Below, in pieces: positions 1-7,479 of a stretch of DNA of 63,981 nt. The notes beneath the pieces are model-generated. The model saw nothing but the letters and a program-made list of their open reading frames with translations. It ran no database searches and had not been told where the DNA came from. This DNA is from an uncultured Bacteroidales bacterium (lineage in GTDB: Bacteria > Bacteroidota > Bacteroidia > Bacteroidales > P3). The stretch lies in the NCBI GenBank assembly GCA_900318275.1, contig ONJY01000011.1:1-63981 (forward strand), in the 5' to 3' direction. Position numbers and translations under genes: made by a program. Positions within the stretch are counted from its first letter, which is position 1, and every line of letters starts with the position of its first letter.

Positions 1-501
1 TCGGCCAACCTCAAGCAGCTCGTGGCCAAGACACGTTTCCTGCACAGCATGATATGTCTCGACGAGGTCTCCCCCACCCTGCGCGAAGCCCTGAGCCAGG
101 TGGAGAGCGGCCTGTGGGGCGTCGACGACGAGGGACAGCCGCACGACCTCGGCATAGCGTCAGTGTTCCTCATCGGCAGTGCCGGCAAAGACCTGCTGCG
201 CTTCGGCCACACCCTCTTCGCCTCGGGGGCCGTGAGCGACCGTCTGCTCAAAGCCCTCACGCCGCTGGGCGACGACATCACGCTAGTGGCACGCGACTTC
301 ACCAAACTGTTCATCACACCCGAAGCCTACAACGACTTCACACGCAAAGGCAACCGTCTGCTGATGCTGCAGCGGTCGCGCCTGATAGCGGTGACCCTCA
401 ACCCCACCTCGCCGCAGGGCTTCCTGCTCGACAGCCGCAGCGCCTGCGACGCACTCAGCGACGCCCTGCAGACACCGGTGTATGATGTGATGAGGATCTA
501 G
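1..501 (+). CDS. C-terminal part of a KamB-like protein (5' end outside window)
   Basis: The reading frame is open from base 1, so the gene starts upstream of the window; 166 residues are visible. The tail reads TLNPTSPQGFLLDS and ends in VYDVMRI, which resembles my recollection of the C-terminus of KamB, a subunit of the lysine 5,6-aminomutase reactivase. Known for that family: KamB works with the MutS-like ATPase KamC to exchange damaged cobalamin on lysine 5,6-aminomutase in lysine fermentation. The next conserved gene here is a KamC-like ATPase, which supports the call. The TAG stop at 499-501 lies at the first base of a 10-bp repeat array, so the natural C-terminus could have been altered there. 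Family assignment is from memory of sequence pattern and context only. Confidence 0.5.
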   Translation, partial: SANLKQLVAKTRFLHSMICLDEVSPTLREALSQVESGLWGVDDEGQPHDLGIASVFLIGSAGKDLLRFGHTLFASGAVSDRLLKALTPLGDDITLVARDFTKLFITPEAYNDFTRKGNRLLMLQRSRLIAVTLNPTSPQGFLLDSRSACDALSDALQTPVYDVMRI

Positions 502-540
502 GGAGTGAGAGGGAGTGAAAGGGAGTGAAAGGGAGTGAAA
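499..540. repeat. Left arm of inverted 10-bp word array (four GGGAGTGA words)
   Basis: GGGAGTGA occurs at 501, 511, 521 and 531, an exact 10-bp period. The array is nearly the perfect reverse complement of the array at 1009-1050: one mismatch over about 40 bases, both ends starting with TAG in outward-to-inward reading. It begins inside the stop codon of the preceding gene. Confidence 0.9.
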
Positions 541-583
541 TGACAAATGAATTAATACGATTATTCACACAGACAAAATAAAC

Positions 584-967
584 ATGGAATTTGGATTTCA
601 ACGGGTTATTGCGTGGCAAAAGGCACATGATTTTGTGCTTTCGGTTTACAGCATTACCCGACAGTTCCCTGACGACGAGAGGTTTGGCCTCACGTCACAG
701 TTTCGTCGTGCCGCCGTGTCGATTGAGGCGAACATAGCCGAAGGCTACAAGAAGCTAAGCAAAACGGACAAACTACGGTTCTTTAACATCGCACAAGGCA
801 GCCTCGAAGAGTGCCGCGACTACATTATTCTGTCACTCGACCTAAACTACATCACAGAGCAAGACTATAACCTCCTATGCAAACAATCTGAGTATACAAG
901 CAGGATGCTCAACTCATATTGCGAAGGGATCATCAACAACAACGCATTAAAGAACGACACAATATAG
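584..967 (+). CDS. Four-helix-bundle protein, S23 / 23S rRNA intervening-sequence family (copy 1)
   Basis: A 127-residue, all-helical protein with the family hallmarks: an N-terminal RVIAWQKAH segment, FPDDERFGLTSQFRRA around residues 28-43, AAVSIEANIAEGYKK at 43-57 and FFNIAQGSLEE near 66-76. Family members were first noticed as ORFs inside 23S rRNA intervening sequences of Leptospira; related Avd proteins assist diversity-generating retroelements. Their function as stand-alone genes is not settled. It is flanked by inverted 10-bp word arrays (499-540 and 1009-1050) and splits two genes that otherwise look like one kam operon. Its last residues, ALKNDTI, resemble those of the second copy at 11058-11414 (LKNDTK). 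No reverse transcriptase or rRNA is nearby. Confidence 0.9.
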   Translation: MEFGFQRVIAWQKAHDFVLSVYSITRQFPDDERFGLTSQFRRAAVSIEANIAEGYKKLSKTDKLRFFNIAQGSLEECRDYIILSLDLNYITEQDYNLLCKQSEYTSRMLNSYCEGIINNNALKNDTI

Positions 968-1008
968 AAAAAACGACAGAAAACCACCACGATAAAATAC
1001 TATTGTCC

Positions 1009-1050
1009 TCTCACTCCCTTTCACTCCCTCTCACTCCCTCTCACTCCCTA
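1009..1050. repeat. Right arm of inverted 10-bp word array (four TCACTCCC words)
   Basis: TCACTCCC occurs at 1011, 1021, 1031 and 1041 with a 10-bp period. It is the inverted partner of the array at 499-540; together they enclose the four-helix-bundle gene. The arm ends 14 bases before the start codon of the next gene. Confidence 0.9.
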
Positions 1051-1064
1051 AAAATAGAACCACC

Positions 1065-2447
1065 ATGAGAATAAAAGAACTGATAAAACAAGACGCTGGC
1101 TTCCAGTATGTCATCGACAGCATGGAGCTGATGTCGGCGGCTGGCCGCCGCGCGATGCTCGACACCGTCTTCAGCACCGACAGCGCATGGCTCGAGGCCG
1201 AATGGGAACGCACTGAGATGGCCATCGACGCCGTCAAAAAATATAAGTACAAGAAGCCCTACATCGACCTGCGCCACTGTCTGATGTGCCTGCACGACCT
1301 GCACGGCACCCTGGCGTCGCTGGCCTCACACACCCCGCTCGACGAGGTGGAGCTCTTCGAGGTGAAGAACCTTGCACAGCTGAGCCGCACGGCCATGGGC
1401 GCCATCGAAGGGCTTGGATTGGCGGAGATGATACATCTGCCATGCACCGACGAGGTGTTCAACCTGCTTGATCCCGACCGCACGGGCATAGCCAACTTCT
1501 ACATCTACGACAGCTACGACCTGCGTCTGGCACCGCTGCGCCGCGAGCTGAACGCCCTGCAGACCTCTGACGGCGACCCCGCACGCATAAGCGAGCTGCT
1601 GGCCATGCAGAACGAGATACAAACCGAAGTGTGCCGCCATCTCTCCGACGAGCTGATCCGGTGGCACGACACCCTCACGACAGCATTGGAGCAGCTGGCT
1701 TACACCGACCTCCTGCTGGCGAAAGCCGAGCTGGCCATAAGCTGGAACCTGACACGTCCGGCGATAGGCGACAGCATAGCATACAAGGGGCTCGTCAACC
1801 CGCGCCTCAAGCAGCGCAACGAAAGCATGGGCCTGCGCTACCAGCCCGTCGACATCACGCTGAAGCCCGGCGTCTGCCTCATCACCGGCGCCAACATGGC
1901 GGGCAAGACCGTATTGCTCAAAAGCATCGGTAGCGCGCAGATAATGGCCCAGTGCGGCATGTTCGTGCCTGCCGAAGAGGCCAAGGTGCGGCTGGTCGAA
2001 GGAGTGTCCACCTCCATAGGCGACGACCAGGACGAGATGAACGGTCTCTCGAGCTACGCCTCGGAGATTATCAAGATAAGCAACATACTCTCCGATTGCC
2101 GCCAACACGAACTGCTTATACTCATCGACGAGCCGGCGCGCACCACCAACCCCGTAGAGGGCAAAGCCTTGGTGCAGGCCATCATCAAGATACTCAACAC
2201 CATGAATTCCTTCACTCTCATCACCACACATTACAGTCAACTAGGTGCCGACTGCCGCCGCATGAGGGTAAAAGGGTTTGTGGAGGATCTGTCCGACCTG
2301 CCGCTCACTCCGCAAAGCATCAACCGCTTCATCGACTATTCCCTCACCGAGGACAACAGCGACGACGTGCCCCACGAGGCCCTCCGCATCGCCACCATCC
2401 TACGGTGCGACCCCGAGATGATCAGCCTCGCCCAAAAGATATTGTAA
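1065..2447 (+). CDS. kamC: KamC-like MutS-family ATPase
   Basis: A 460-residue protein whose C-terminal half is a MutS-type ABC ATPase: Walker A TGANMAGKT at residues 274-282, Walker B LLILIDEP at 350-357 followed by ARTTNPVEG at 358-366, and a late ITTHYSQLG switch motif. It lacks mismatch-binding domain I, and its length suits the lysine 5,6-aminomutase reactivase ATPase KamC better than MutS (about 850 residues) or MutS2 with its Smr domain. By family knowledge it would use ATP to reactivate lysine 5,6-aminomutase in the cytoplasm together with KamB, whose probable gene lies upstream. No kamD/kamE follow within the window; they would have to be upstream. A generic MutS-related ATPase remains possible. 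Confidence 0.65.
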   Translation: MRIKELIKQDAGFQYVIDSMELMSAAGRRAMLDTVFSTDSAWLEAEWERTEMAIDAVKKYKYKKPYIDLRHCLMCLHDLHGTLASLASHTPLDEVELFEVKNLAQLSRTAMGAIEGLGLAEMIHLPCTDEVFNLLDPDRTGIANFYIYDSYDLRLAPLRRELNALQTSDGDPARISELLAMQNEIQTEVCRHLSDELIRWHDTLTTALEQLAYTDLLLAKAELAISWNLTRPAIGDSIAYKGLVNPRLKQRNESMGLRYQPVDITLKPGVCLITGANMAGKTVLLKSIGSAQIMAQCGMFVPAEEAKVRLVEGVSTSIGDDQDEMNGLSSYASEIIKISNILSDCRQHELLILIDEPARTTNPVEGKALVQAIIKILNTMNSFTLITTHYSQLGADCRRMRVKGFVEDLSDLPLTPQSINRFIDYSLTEDNSDDVPHEALRIATILRCDPEMISLAQKIL

Positions 2448-2556
2448 ATCTCGTAAAGGCTGCGCACCCGCGGACAATCCGCGCAACGCAATAATTTATA
2501 GGATTTATAGATTTCGCCGTAGGCAGGCGAATTCACTTTTCACTCCTCTGGACGGT

Positions 2557-2930
2557 TCCTAAACGGCTCCTAGACGGCTGGTAGACGGCTGGTAGACCTA
2601 CTGAAGACGGTCTCTCATATTTGATTAGTTTCTCAATATGTCAATGAACTTTCACCTCTCACTAATCACTGGCCACTGATCACTGTCCACTGACCACTGA
2701 CCACTTGTTTCGAATGCAAAGGTACGAAGGTTTTTCGTGGGGTTCGGTGTTTAGCGGCGTTTAGCGTGCGATTGTTCCCGATTGTTCCCGATTTGCCGCG
2801 ATTACTAACGACAACAGAGACAACAAAAACAACTTTTGCCAGAGCTACGCCTGGCGGGGGGCAGGATCCGGTCAGGCGGTTTTGAGTAGGTCTACTAGCC
2901 GTTTACTAGCCGTCTAGGAGCCGTCTACCA
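2557..2930. repeat. Inverted decamer arrays enclosing about 280 bp
   Basis: The left array at about 2557-2602 consists of decamers such as ACGGCTCCTAG and ACGGCTGGTAG and ends in ACCTACT. The right array at about 2885-2930 begins AGTAGGTCTAC and continues with TAGCCGT words. The reverse complement of the right array matches the left over about 44 bases with roughly five differences. The enclosed segment has no good open frame. Similar words recur at 63553-63590. Confidence 0.8.
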
Positions 2931-2942
2931 ACCATCATTTCC

Positions 2943-2984
2943 ATAACCCATAACCCATAACCCATAACCTATAACCCATAACCC
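2943..2984. repeat. Tandem heptamer ATAACCC, six copies
   Basis: Six head-to-tail copies of ATAACCC; the fourth is ATAACCT. No inverted partner of comparable length is nearby. Noncoding. Confidence 0.9.
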
Positions 2985-3200
2985 TTTTACCCTCAAAACG
3001 GGGTGAATGGGCGTTTCTCCGCGAGGATGATATGTGTGCCAAGTAGGGGGTAAAAGGTCGGAACGAGGGGTTTCTTGTCAGTTTTTGGGGCCTTGGAGAG
3101 GTGAATTTTGATGCATTTTGTTACGAAATAAGGGTTAACAAAGCTGGTGACGGGCGTTATACGATATTGTAATTTGTTGTCTACTCGCCTTTTAGGTAAA

Positions 3201-3384
3201 ATTGCACGACAGACGACAATCCGACAGTTGTTTTTTAAGGGGTACCCATTTCTTATTTTTGACCTCTTATATTTATATATATATATCTAATTATTAATTA
3301 ATTATAAGTAATATAAAGAGGGGCTTTTGAAATTAGGGGGGTACCATTTTTTTAATTGTCGGATTGTCGTCTGTCGTGAATTGC
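3201..3384. repeat. Palindromic element 1 of 3
   Basis: The left arm at 3205-3226 pairs with the right arm at 3357-3378 over 22 perfect bases. The arm repeats the word CGACA three times. The core is AT-rich and itself roughly symmetric, with GGGGTACC near the left, TTAATTAATTATAAGTA in the middle, ATAAAGAGGGG to the right and TTTTTTTAATTG before the right arm. The core is shared with the two elements that follow; the arms are not. Confidence 0.85.
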
Positions 3385-3445
3385 TTCCCCATTCCTTACA
3401 AGGCATTGTTTTTCTGCTTTTTAGGTGAAACTAGATTTACTTTTT

Positions 3446-3619
3446 CCATCAGCCATCAATCCATCAGTTGTTTTTTTGAGGTACTCACTTTTCCTTTCCC
3501 TCATCTTATATTACTTATATATATCTTATTATTAATTAGTTATAAGTATCATAAAGAGGGGTTTCTGAAGTTGAGGGTATCATTTTTTTTAATTGATGGA
3601 TTGATGACTGATGGATTGC
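3446..3619. repeat. Palindromic element 2 of 3
   Basis: The left arm at 3446-3467 (word CATCA three times) pairs with 3593-3614, with 20 of 22 bases complementary. The core resembles element 1 (TTATTAATTAGTTATAAGTA, ATAAAGAGGGG, TTTTTTTTAATTG). After the right arm comes a linker, CTACAAGGCATTG, also found after element 1 as TTACAAGGCATTG, so the repeating unit is about 220-230 bp including the linker. Confidence 0.85.
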
Positions 3620-3672
3620 CGCACACCTTTCTCTACAAGGCATTGGTTTTTAACCTCCTAAGGTGGGTTATA

Positions 3673-3819
3673 ATCACAATCACAGTATCACAGTTTATTT
3701 TTTGAGGGGTATCATTTTTCATACTCTTTATATATATTATTAATTACTAATTAGTTATATAGTATATAAAGGAAAAGCTGGTATCCTTTTTTTAATTGTG
3801 ATACTGTGATTGTGATGGG
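3673..3819. repeat. Palindromic element 3 of 3
   Basis: The left arm at 3673-3692 (word TCACA) pairs perfectly with 3798-3817 over 20 bases. The core is a shorter version of the same AT-rich sequence (TTATTAATTACTAATTAG, GGGGTATC, TTTTTTTAATTG). It lies about 140 bp upstream of the promoter of the restriction-methylation gene. Confidence 0.85.
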
Positions 3820-3860
3820 ACAAAACCAAACATATACTCTCTCAAGGCCTTCCCCGCCGA

Positions 3861-3884
3861 GCGTTACAGCGTTACAGCGTTACA
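3861..3884. repeat. Tandem octamer GCGTTACA, three copies
   Basis: Three exact head-to-tail octamers. A short inverted match (TGTAAC) occurs at 3915-3920. This may be a decayed word-array pair; too little remains to be sure. Confidence 0.7.
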
Positions 3885-3958
3885 GTTCGAAACCTGGAGG
3901 CTCCTGGCTGCAAATGTAACCGCATTTATCGATTGAAAAGTACACTTTAGGAATAAGA

Positions 3959-3990
3959 TTTGGTTGGCTCGGAATTTATTCGTACCTTTG
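3959..3990 (+). promoter_or_regulatory. Bacteroidales-type promoter of the type ISP-like gene
   Basis: TTTG at 3959-3962 and TACCTTTG at 3983-3990, 20 bases apart, match the Bacteroidota -33/-7 consensus (TTTG, TAnnTTTG). Transcription would begin about 15-20 bases before the ATG at 4015. Confidence 0.6.
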
Positions 3991-4014
3991 CAATCGTTTT
4001 AACACGATGTGGTC

Positions 4015-7000
4015 ATGCAAAACAATATTGATTCTTATATCGTAGAACTCAATCGGCAATATGCTACGGGAAAGGCTCATGAGCATTCCTATCGCTCGGC
4101 AATACAGAACCTGCTGAAAGCCCTGCTGCCAAAGAGTTATACCGTTGTCAACGAGCCAACTCGTGAGACCTGCGGCGCTCCCGACTTTATCATTCTCAAA
4201 GGCGAAACACCCATAGCATATCTTGAAACCAAAGACCTTCAAGATTCCGACCTCGACGGCAAGAAAGAGCATAAAGAGCAATTCGACCGCTATCGCGCTT
4301 CGCTCGACCATATCATCTTCACCGACTACCTCGACTTCCACCTCTACGAAAACGGCGAATATGTCGATGCCGTCCGTCTGGCAGATATCCGTGGCGGAAA
4401 GATTGTACTGCTGGAAGAATCCACCGACAAATTCCTGCAACTAATCAAGCATCTGGCCGATGCCGCTCCCCAGCGCATCACCTCTCCCTCTCGTCTGGCC
4501 AAAGTGATGGCCGGTAAAGCCCGCCTGCTTGCCAACGTGATAGAACAAGCGTTGGAGAACGACAAGGAACAGACATCGGAATTGGCTATTCAGATGAACG
4601 TCTTCCGCGAATATCTTATCCACGACCTCAACGGAAAGACCTTTGCCGACATCTACGCACAAACCATCGCCTACGGCCTCTTCTCCGCACGACTGAACGA
4701 CACCACGCCTCAGGACTTCTCGCGCAACGAAGCCAACGAACTGATACCGAAAAGCAACCCGCTGCTCCGAAAGATATTCAACGACATCGCCGGCTACAAT
4801 GTAGACAGCCGTATTGCCTGGATCATCGACGACCTCGTGGCTGCCTTCCGCGTGACTGATATGGCGCGAGTGTTGAAGGATTTCAAGCAAGGCACCCAGC
4901 AAACCGACCCGCTGATGCACTTCTACGAGGACTTCCTCGGCGAGTACGACCCCAAACTCAAGAAGAGCCGCGGGGTTTACTACACGCCCCAACCCGTTGT
5001 TGATTTCATCGTCCGTGCTGTCGACGATATCCTCAAGAAAGACTTCGGCCTCCCGATGGGATTGGCCGACAATTCCATGATAAACCACGAGGTAATCAAC
5101 GACCAGTTCATGCGGGGTATGAGAGGCTCCACAAAAATAATGCAGAAAAAGATGCACCGCGTGCAGATTCTCGACCCAGCTACAGGCACAGGAACCTTCC
5201 TCGCTGCTGTGATACGCCAGATATATGCCAATATGGAAGGGCAACGAGGCGCTTGGAACAGTTATGTGGAGCAGCATCTGCTGCCGCGATTGAACGGCTT
5301 CGAGCTGATGATGGCCTCCTACACCATCGCACACCTCAAACTCAATATGGTGCTGCGCGAGACGGGATACACACCGCAGAGCGACCAACGACTGCGCGTC
5401 TATCTAACCAACAGCCTTGAAGAGTACAACGCCGAAACCGGCACCCTCTTCGCCGCCGCCATCAGTCAGGAGGCCAACGAAGCCAGTCGCATTAAACGCG
5501 ACTGCCCCGTAATGGTGATGGTCGGCAATCCGCCGTACAGCGGCATTTCCCAAAATAATGGTGAGTGGATAACATCTCTCATAGGCGATTATAAACATGA
5601 GCCAGGCACAAACGACCCTCTTCAGGAAAGAAAAATCTGGCTTAATGATGACTATGTGAAATTCATTCGATTGGCGGAAACGTACTTGTCTAATAACAAA
5701 GATGGCGTACTCGCTTTTATCAATAATAACGGTTTTCTCGACAATCCCACCTTTAGAGGAATGAGGTGGCACTTGTTAAAAACATTTGATGAGATTTACA
5801 TCCTTAATTTACATGGTAACTCCATGAGAAATGAGGTTTCACCACAAGGCGGAAAGGATGAGAATGTCTTTGATATTATGGTCGGCACTTCAATCAATAT
5901 CTTTGTCAAAACAGGCAAAAAGAGCGAAGATGATATCGCTGAAGTATATTACAAGGATTTGTGGGGTTTGAGAGATGACAAGTATGCCTATTTGGTCGAT
6001 GCTCAATTTGATAAGACGGAATTTTGCAAACTCACTCTAACAAATCCGTTCTATTTCTTTGTTCCCAAAAATGATGATGGAAGGAGAGAATATGACCAAG
6101 GTTTTAGAATTGACGAATTGATGCAGACGCAAACAATGGGTTTTGTTACAGCAAATGACAAATTGAACATATCATTTACCGAGCAAGAACAATGTGATAA
6201 AATCCATGACTTATTAGAACTGAAAGAGAACGAATGGAGAAGTAAATACCAAAGAGAAAGGGATGCGAGAGATTGGACTTACCAAACAGCGAAAAAAGAT
6301 GCTCTTACATTTGGTAATAAAGTACATAAGGTGGCATATCGGCCATTTGACACAAGGTTCACATACTATACTGGTAATTCAAGAGGACTCTATTCCAGCC
6401 CACAATACTCCATTATGCATCACTTGCAATTTGAAAATATTGGTATATGTTGCATAAGGATAAATAGTCGCGATGAAGAAACATTTTTTGTTACAAATAA
6501 GATAACAGACAAAACGCTGCTTTCTTCTAAGGACAATGCCAACGTCTTTCCATTATTTCTCTATAGCGAAGATGGTACAATCAAAAAGCCTAACTTCAAC
6601 AAGGAAATAGTGCAGAAGATAGAAGAGTCTTTGGATGAGACCATCGACCCAAAGGAACTCTTCGACTACATCTATGCTGTGCTGCACTCGCCCAATTACC
6701 GCACCAAATACAAGGAGTTCCTCAAGATTGACTTCCCGCGCATCCCTTATCCCGAGAACAAGGAGGAATATCACCGTCTGGTCGACCTCGGCGGTCAGTT
6801 GCGCCGTCTGCACCTGATGCAGGAAGTGCCAGCTCCCCAACATGCCAAGTTCGACAACCCCGGCAGCAACATCGTCGACAAGCCAGAGTACAAAGAAGGC
6901 TGCGTCTGGATAAACAAAGAGCAATGCTTCGCCGATGTGCCTGAAAAGGCATGGAACTTCTACATCGGCGGCTACCAACCCGCCCAGAAGTGGCTCAAAG

Positions 7001-7104
7001 ACCGCCGCGGCCGCACCCTCACCTACGACGACATCACCCACTACCGCAACATCATCACCATCATCCTCGAAACCGACCGCATGATGAAGGAGATTGATAT
7101 ATAA
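4015..7104 (+). CDS. Single-chain type ISP/IIG-like restriction-modification enzyme
   Basis: A protein of about 1029 residues; numbering here counts from the GTG at 4009, two codons before the more likely ATG at 4015. An N-terminal PD-(D/E)xK nuclease is seen as GAPDFIILKG (D59) and AYLETK (E73, K75). The adenine-methyltransferase core has motif I ILDPATGTGTF at 387-397 and motif IV NPPY at 507-510, followed by a region expected to read DNA sequence. One chain thus carries cutting, methylation and specificity. Classical type ISP enzymes such as LlaGI are about 1570 residues with a helicase domain; none is visible here, so it resembles the shorter Bacteroidota type ISP/IIG group. No separate methylase or specificity gene adjoins it. 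It has its own promoter, and the repeat-rich spacer lies just upstream. Confidence 0.85.
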   Translation: MQNNIDSYIVELNRQYATGKAHEHSYRSAIQNLLKALLPKSYTVVNEPTRETCGAPDFIILKGETPIAYLETKDLQDSDLDGKKEHKEQFDRYRASLDHIIFTDYLDFHLYENGEYVDAVRLADIRGGKIVLLEESTDKFLQLIKHLADAAPQRITSPSRLAKVMAGKARLLANVIEQALENDKEQTSELAIQMNVFREYLIHDLNGKTFADIYAQTIAYGLFSARLNDTTPQDFSRNEANELIPKSNPLLRKIFNDIAGYNVDSRIAWIIDDLVAAFRVTDMARVLKDFKQGTQQTDPLMHFYEDFLGEYDPKLKKSRGVYYTPQPVVDFIVRAVDDILKKDFGLPMGLADNSMINHEVINDQFMRGMRGSTKIMQKKMHRVQILDPATGTGTFLAAVIRQIYANMEGQRGAWNSYVEQHLLPRLNGFELMMASYTIAHLKLNMVLRETGYTPQSDQRLRVYLTNSLEEYNAETGTLFAAAISQEANEASRIKRDCPVMVMVGNPPYSGISQNNGEWITSLIGDYKHEPGTNDPLQERKIWLNDDYVKFIRLAETYLSNNKDGVLAFINNNGFLDNPTFRGMRWHLLKTFDEIYILNLHGNSMRNEVSPQGGKDENVFDIMVGTSINIFVKTGKKSEDDIAEVYYKDLWGLRDDKYAYLVDAQFDKTEFCKLTLTNPFYFFVPKNDDGRREYDQGFRIDELMQTQTMGFVTANDKLNISFTEQEQCDKIHDLLELKENEWRSKYQRERDARDWTYQTAKKDALTFGNKVHKVAYRPFDTRFTYYTGNSRGLYSSPQYSIMHHLQFENIGICCIRINSRDEETFFVTNKITDKTLLSSKDNANVFPLFLYSEDGTIKKPNFNKEIVQKIEESLDETIDPKELFDYIYAVLHSPNYRTKYKEFLKIDFPRIPYPENKEEYHRLVDLGGQLRRLHLMQEVPAPQHAKFDNPGSNIVDKPEYKEGCVWINKEQCFADVPEKAWNFYIGGYQPAQKWLKDRRGRTLTYDDITHYRNIITIILETDRMMKEIDI

Positions 7105-7217
7105 AGCCCGGAAGATAGGCAGGAAAATGAAGGGTGAATTATGGTAAATCTATGGCGGGGATAAGGTGACAATACTGTATCTATTGCCTCGAAATCATGC
7201 ACATCATCCTGCACACA

Positions 7218-7267
7218 GACAAAAAGAATTGCCGCAAACACTTTACTCGTCAAGCATTTGCGGCAAT
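7218..7267 (-). terminator. Terminator after tRNA-Ser
   Basis: An 11-bp perfect stem (7228-7238 with 7257-7267, ATTGCCGCAAA) is followed on the minus strand by TTCTTTTTG. It lies directly downstream of the tRNA. Confidence 0.75.
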
Positions 7268-7270
7268 CTT

Positions 7271-7361
7271 TGGCGGAAAGGAGGGGATTCGAACCCCTGA
7301 AGCGCTGTTAACGCTTACTCGCTTTCCAGGCGGGCCTCTTCAACCACTCGAGCACCTTTCC
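7271..7361 (-). tRNA. tRNA-Ser (anticodon GGA)
   Basis: Read on the minus strand the sequence begins GGAAAGGTGCTCGAGTGG and ends CCTTTCC-G-CCA, with the CCA encoded. The acceptor stem is seven perfect pairs, there is a long class-II variable arm, and the T loop contains GGTTCGAATCC. The anticodon loop is CTGGAAA, giving GGA, which reads UCU/UCC. The second pair of the anticodon stem is a C/A mismatch (CCCGC with GCGAG), unusual for a functional tRNA. Confidence 0.93.
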
Positions 7362-7391
7362 GTGGATGTTTTTCGTTAGAGAAATCGGGTG

Positions 7392-7399
7392 CAAAAGTA
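7392..7399 (-). promoter_or_regulatory. Possible -7 box for tRNA-Ser
   Basis: Read on the minus strand: TACTTTTG, about 30 bases upstream of the tRNA 5' end. It fits TAnnTTTG; no clear -33 box is seen. Confidence 0.4.
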
Positions 7400-7429
7400 C
7401 TACTTTTTTCCGATGTGACAAAAAAAATG

Positions 7430-7437
7430 TATCTTTG
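7430..7437 (+). promoter_or_regulatory. -7 box of the M49-family lipoprotein gene
   Basis: TATCTTTG fits the TAnnTTTG consensus and lies 42 bases before the ATG at 7480. The -33 region is only T-rich. Confidence 0.55.
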
Positions 7438-7479
7438 CTCCCTGAAACAACGAGCAAACAACCTTAAAAAATATTAATA

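Larger units (their letters stand above)
2448..4008. other. 1.5-kb gene-free, repeat-rich spacer
   Basis: I find no credible gene here. The left part holds decamer arrays, CCACTGA-type arrays (about 2659-2705), an ATTGTTCCCG direct repeat near 2771-2790 and an ATAACCC array. The right part holds three consecutive palindromic elements with AT-rich cores. A promoter-like TACCTTTG on the minus strand at about 2717-2724 could drive a leftward transcript through the CCACTGA array, but nothing else supports a gene. The open frame at 3364-3705 merely runs through two palindromes. Confidence 0.8.

Noticed and set aside
584-967. Intervening sequence of a 23S rRNA gene, or a diversity-generating retroelement accessory gene
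   Set aside because: There is no rRNA sequence around it and no reverse transcriptase or variable repeat in the window.
1326-2240. Long antisense open frame opposite kamC
   Set aside because: Typical shadow frame in a GC-rich gene; the product has no domain and the plus-strand gene is clear.
3364-3705. A 113-codon open frame in the repeat-rich spacer
   Set aside because: It runs through palindromes 1 and 2, has low-complexity composition and no recognisable domain; the repeats explain it.
3201-3820. Three repeat units resembling a tiny CRISPR array
   Set aside because: Units are about 220 bp with palindromic arms that differ between copies; there are no short identical repeats with regular spacers and no cas genes.
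7197-7379. 60-codon frame across the tRNA locus
   Set aside because: It lies over the tRNA-Ser gene and its terminator on the other strand.
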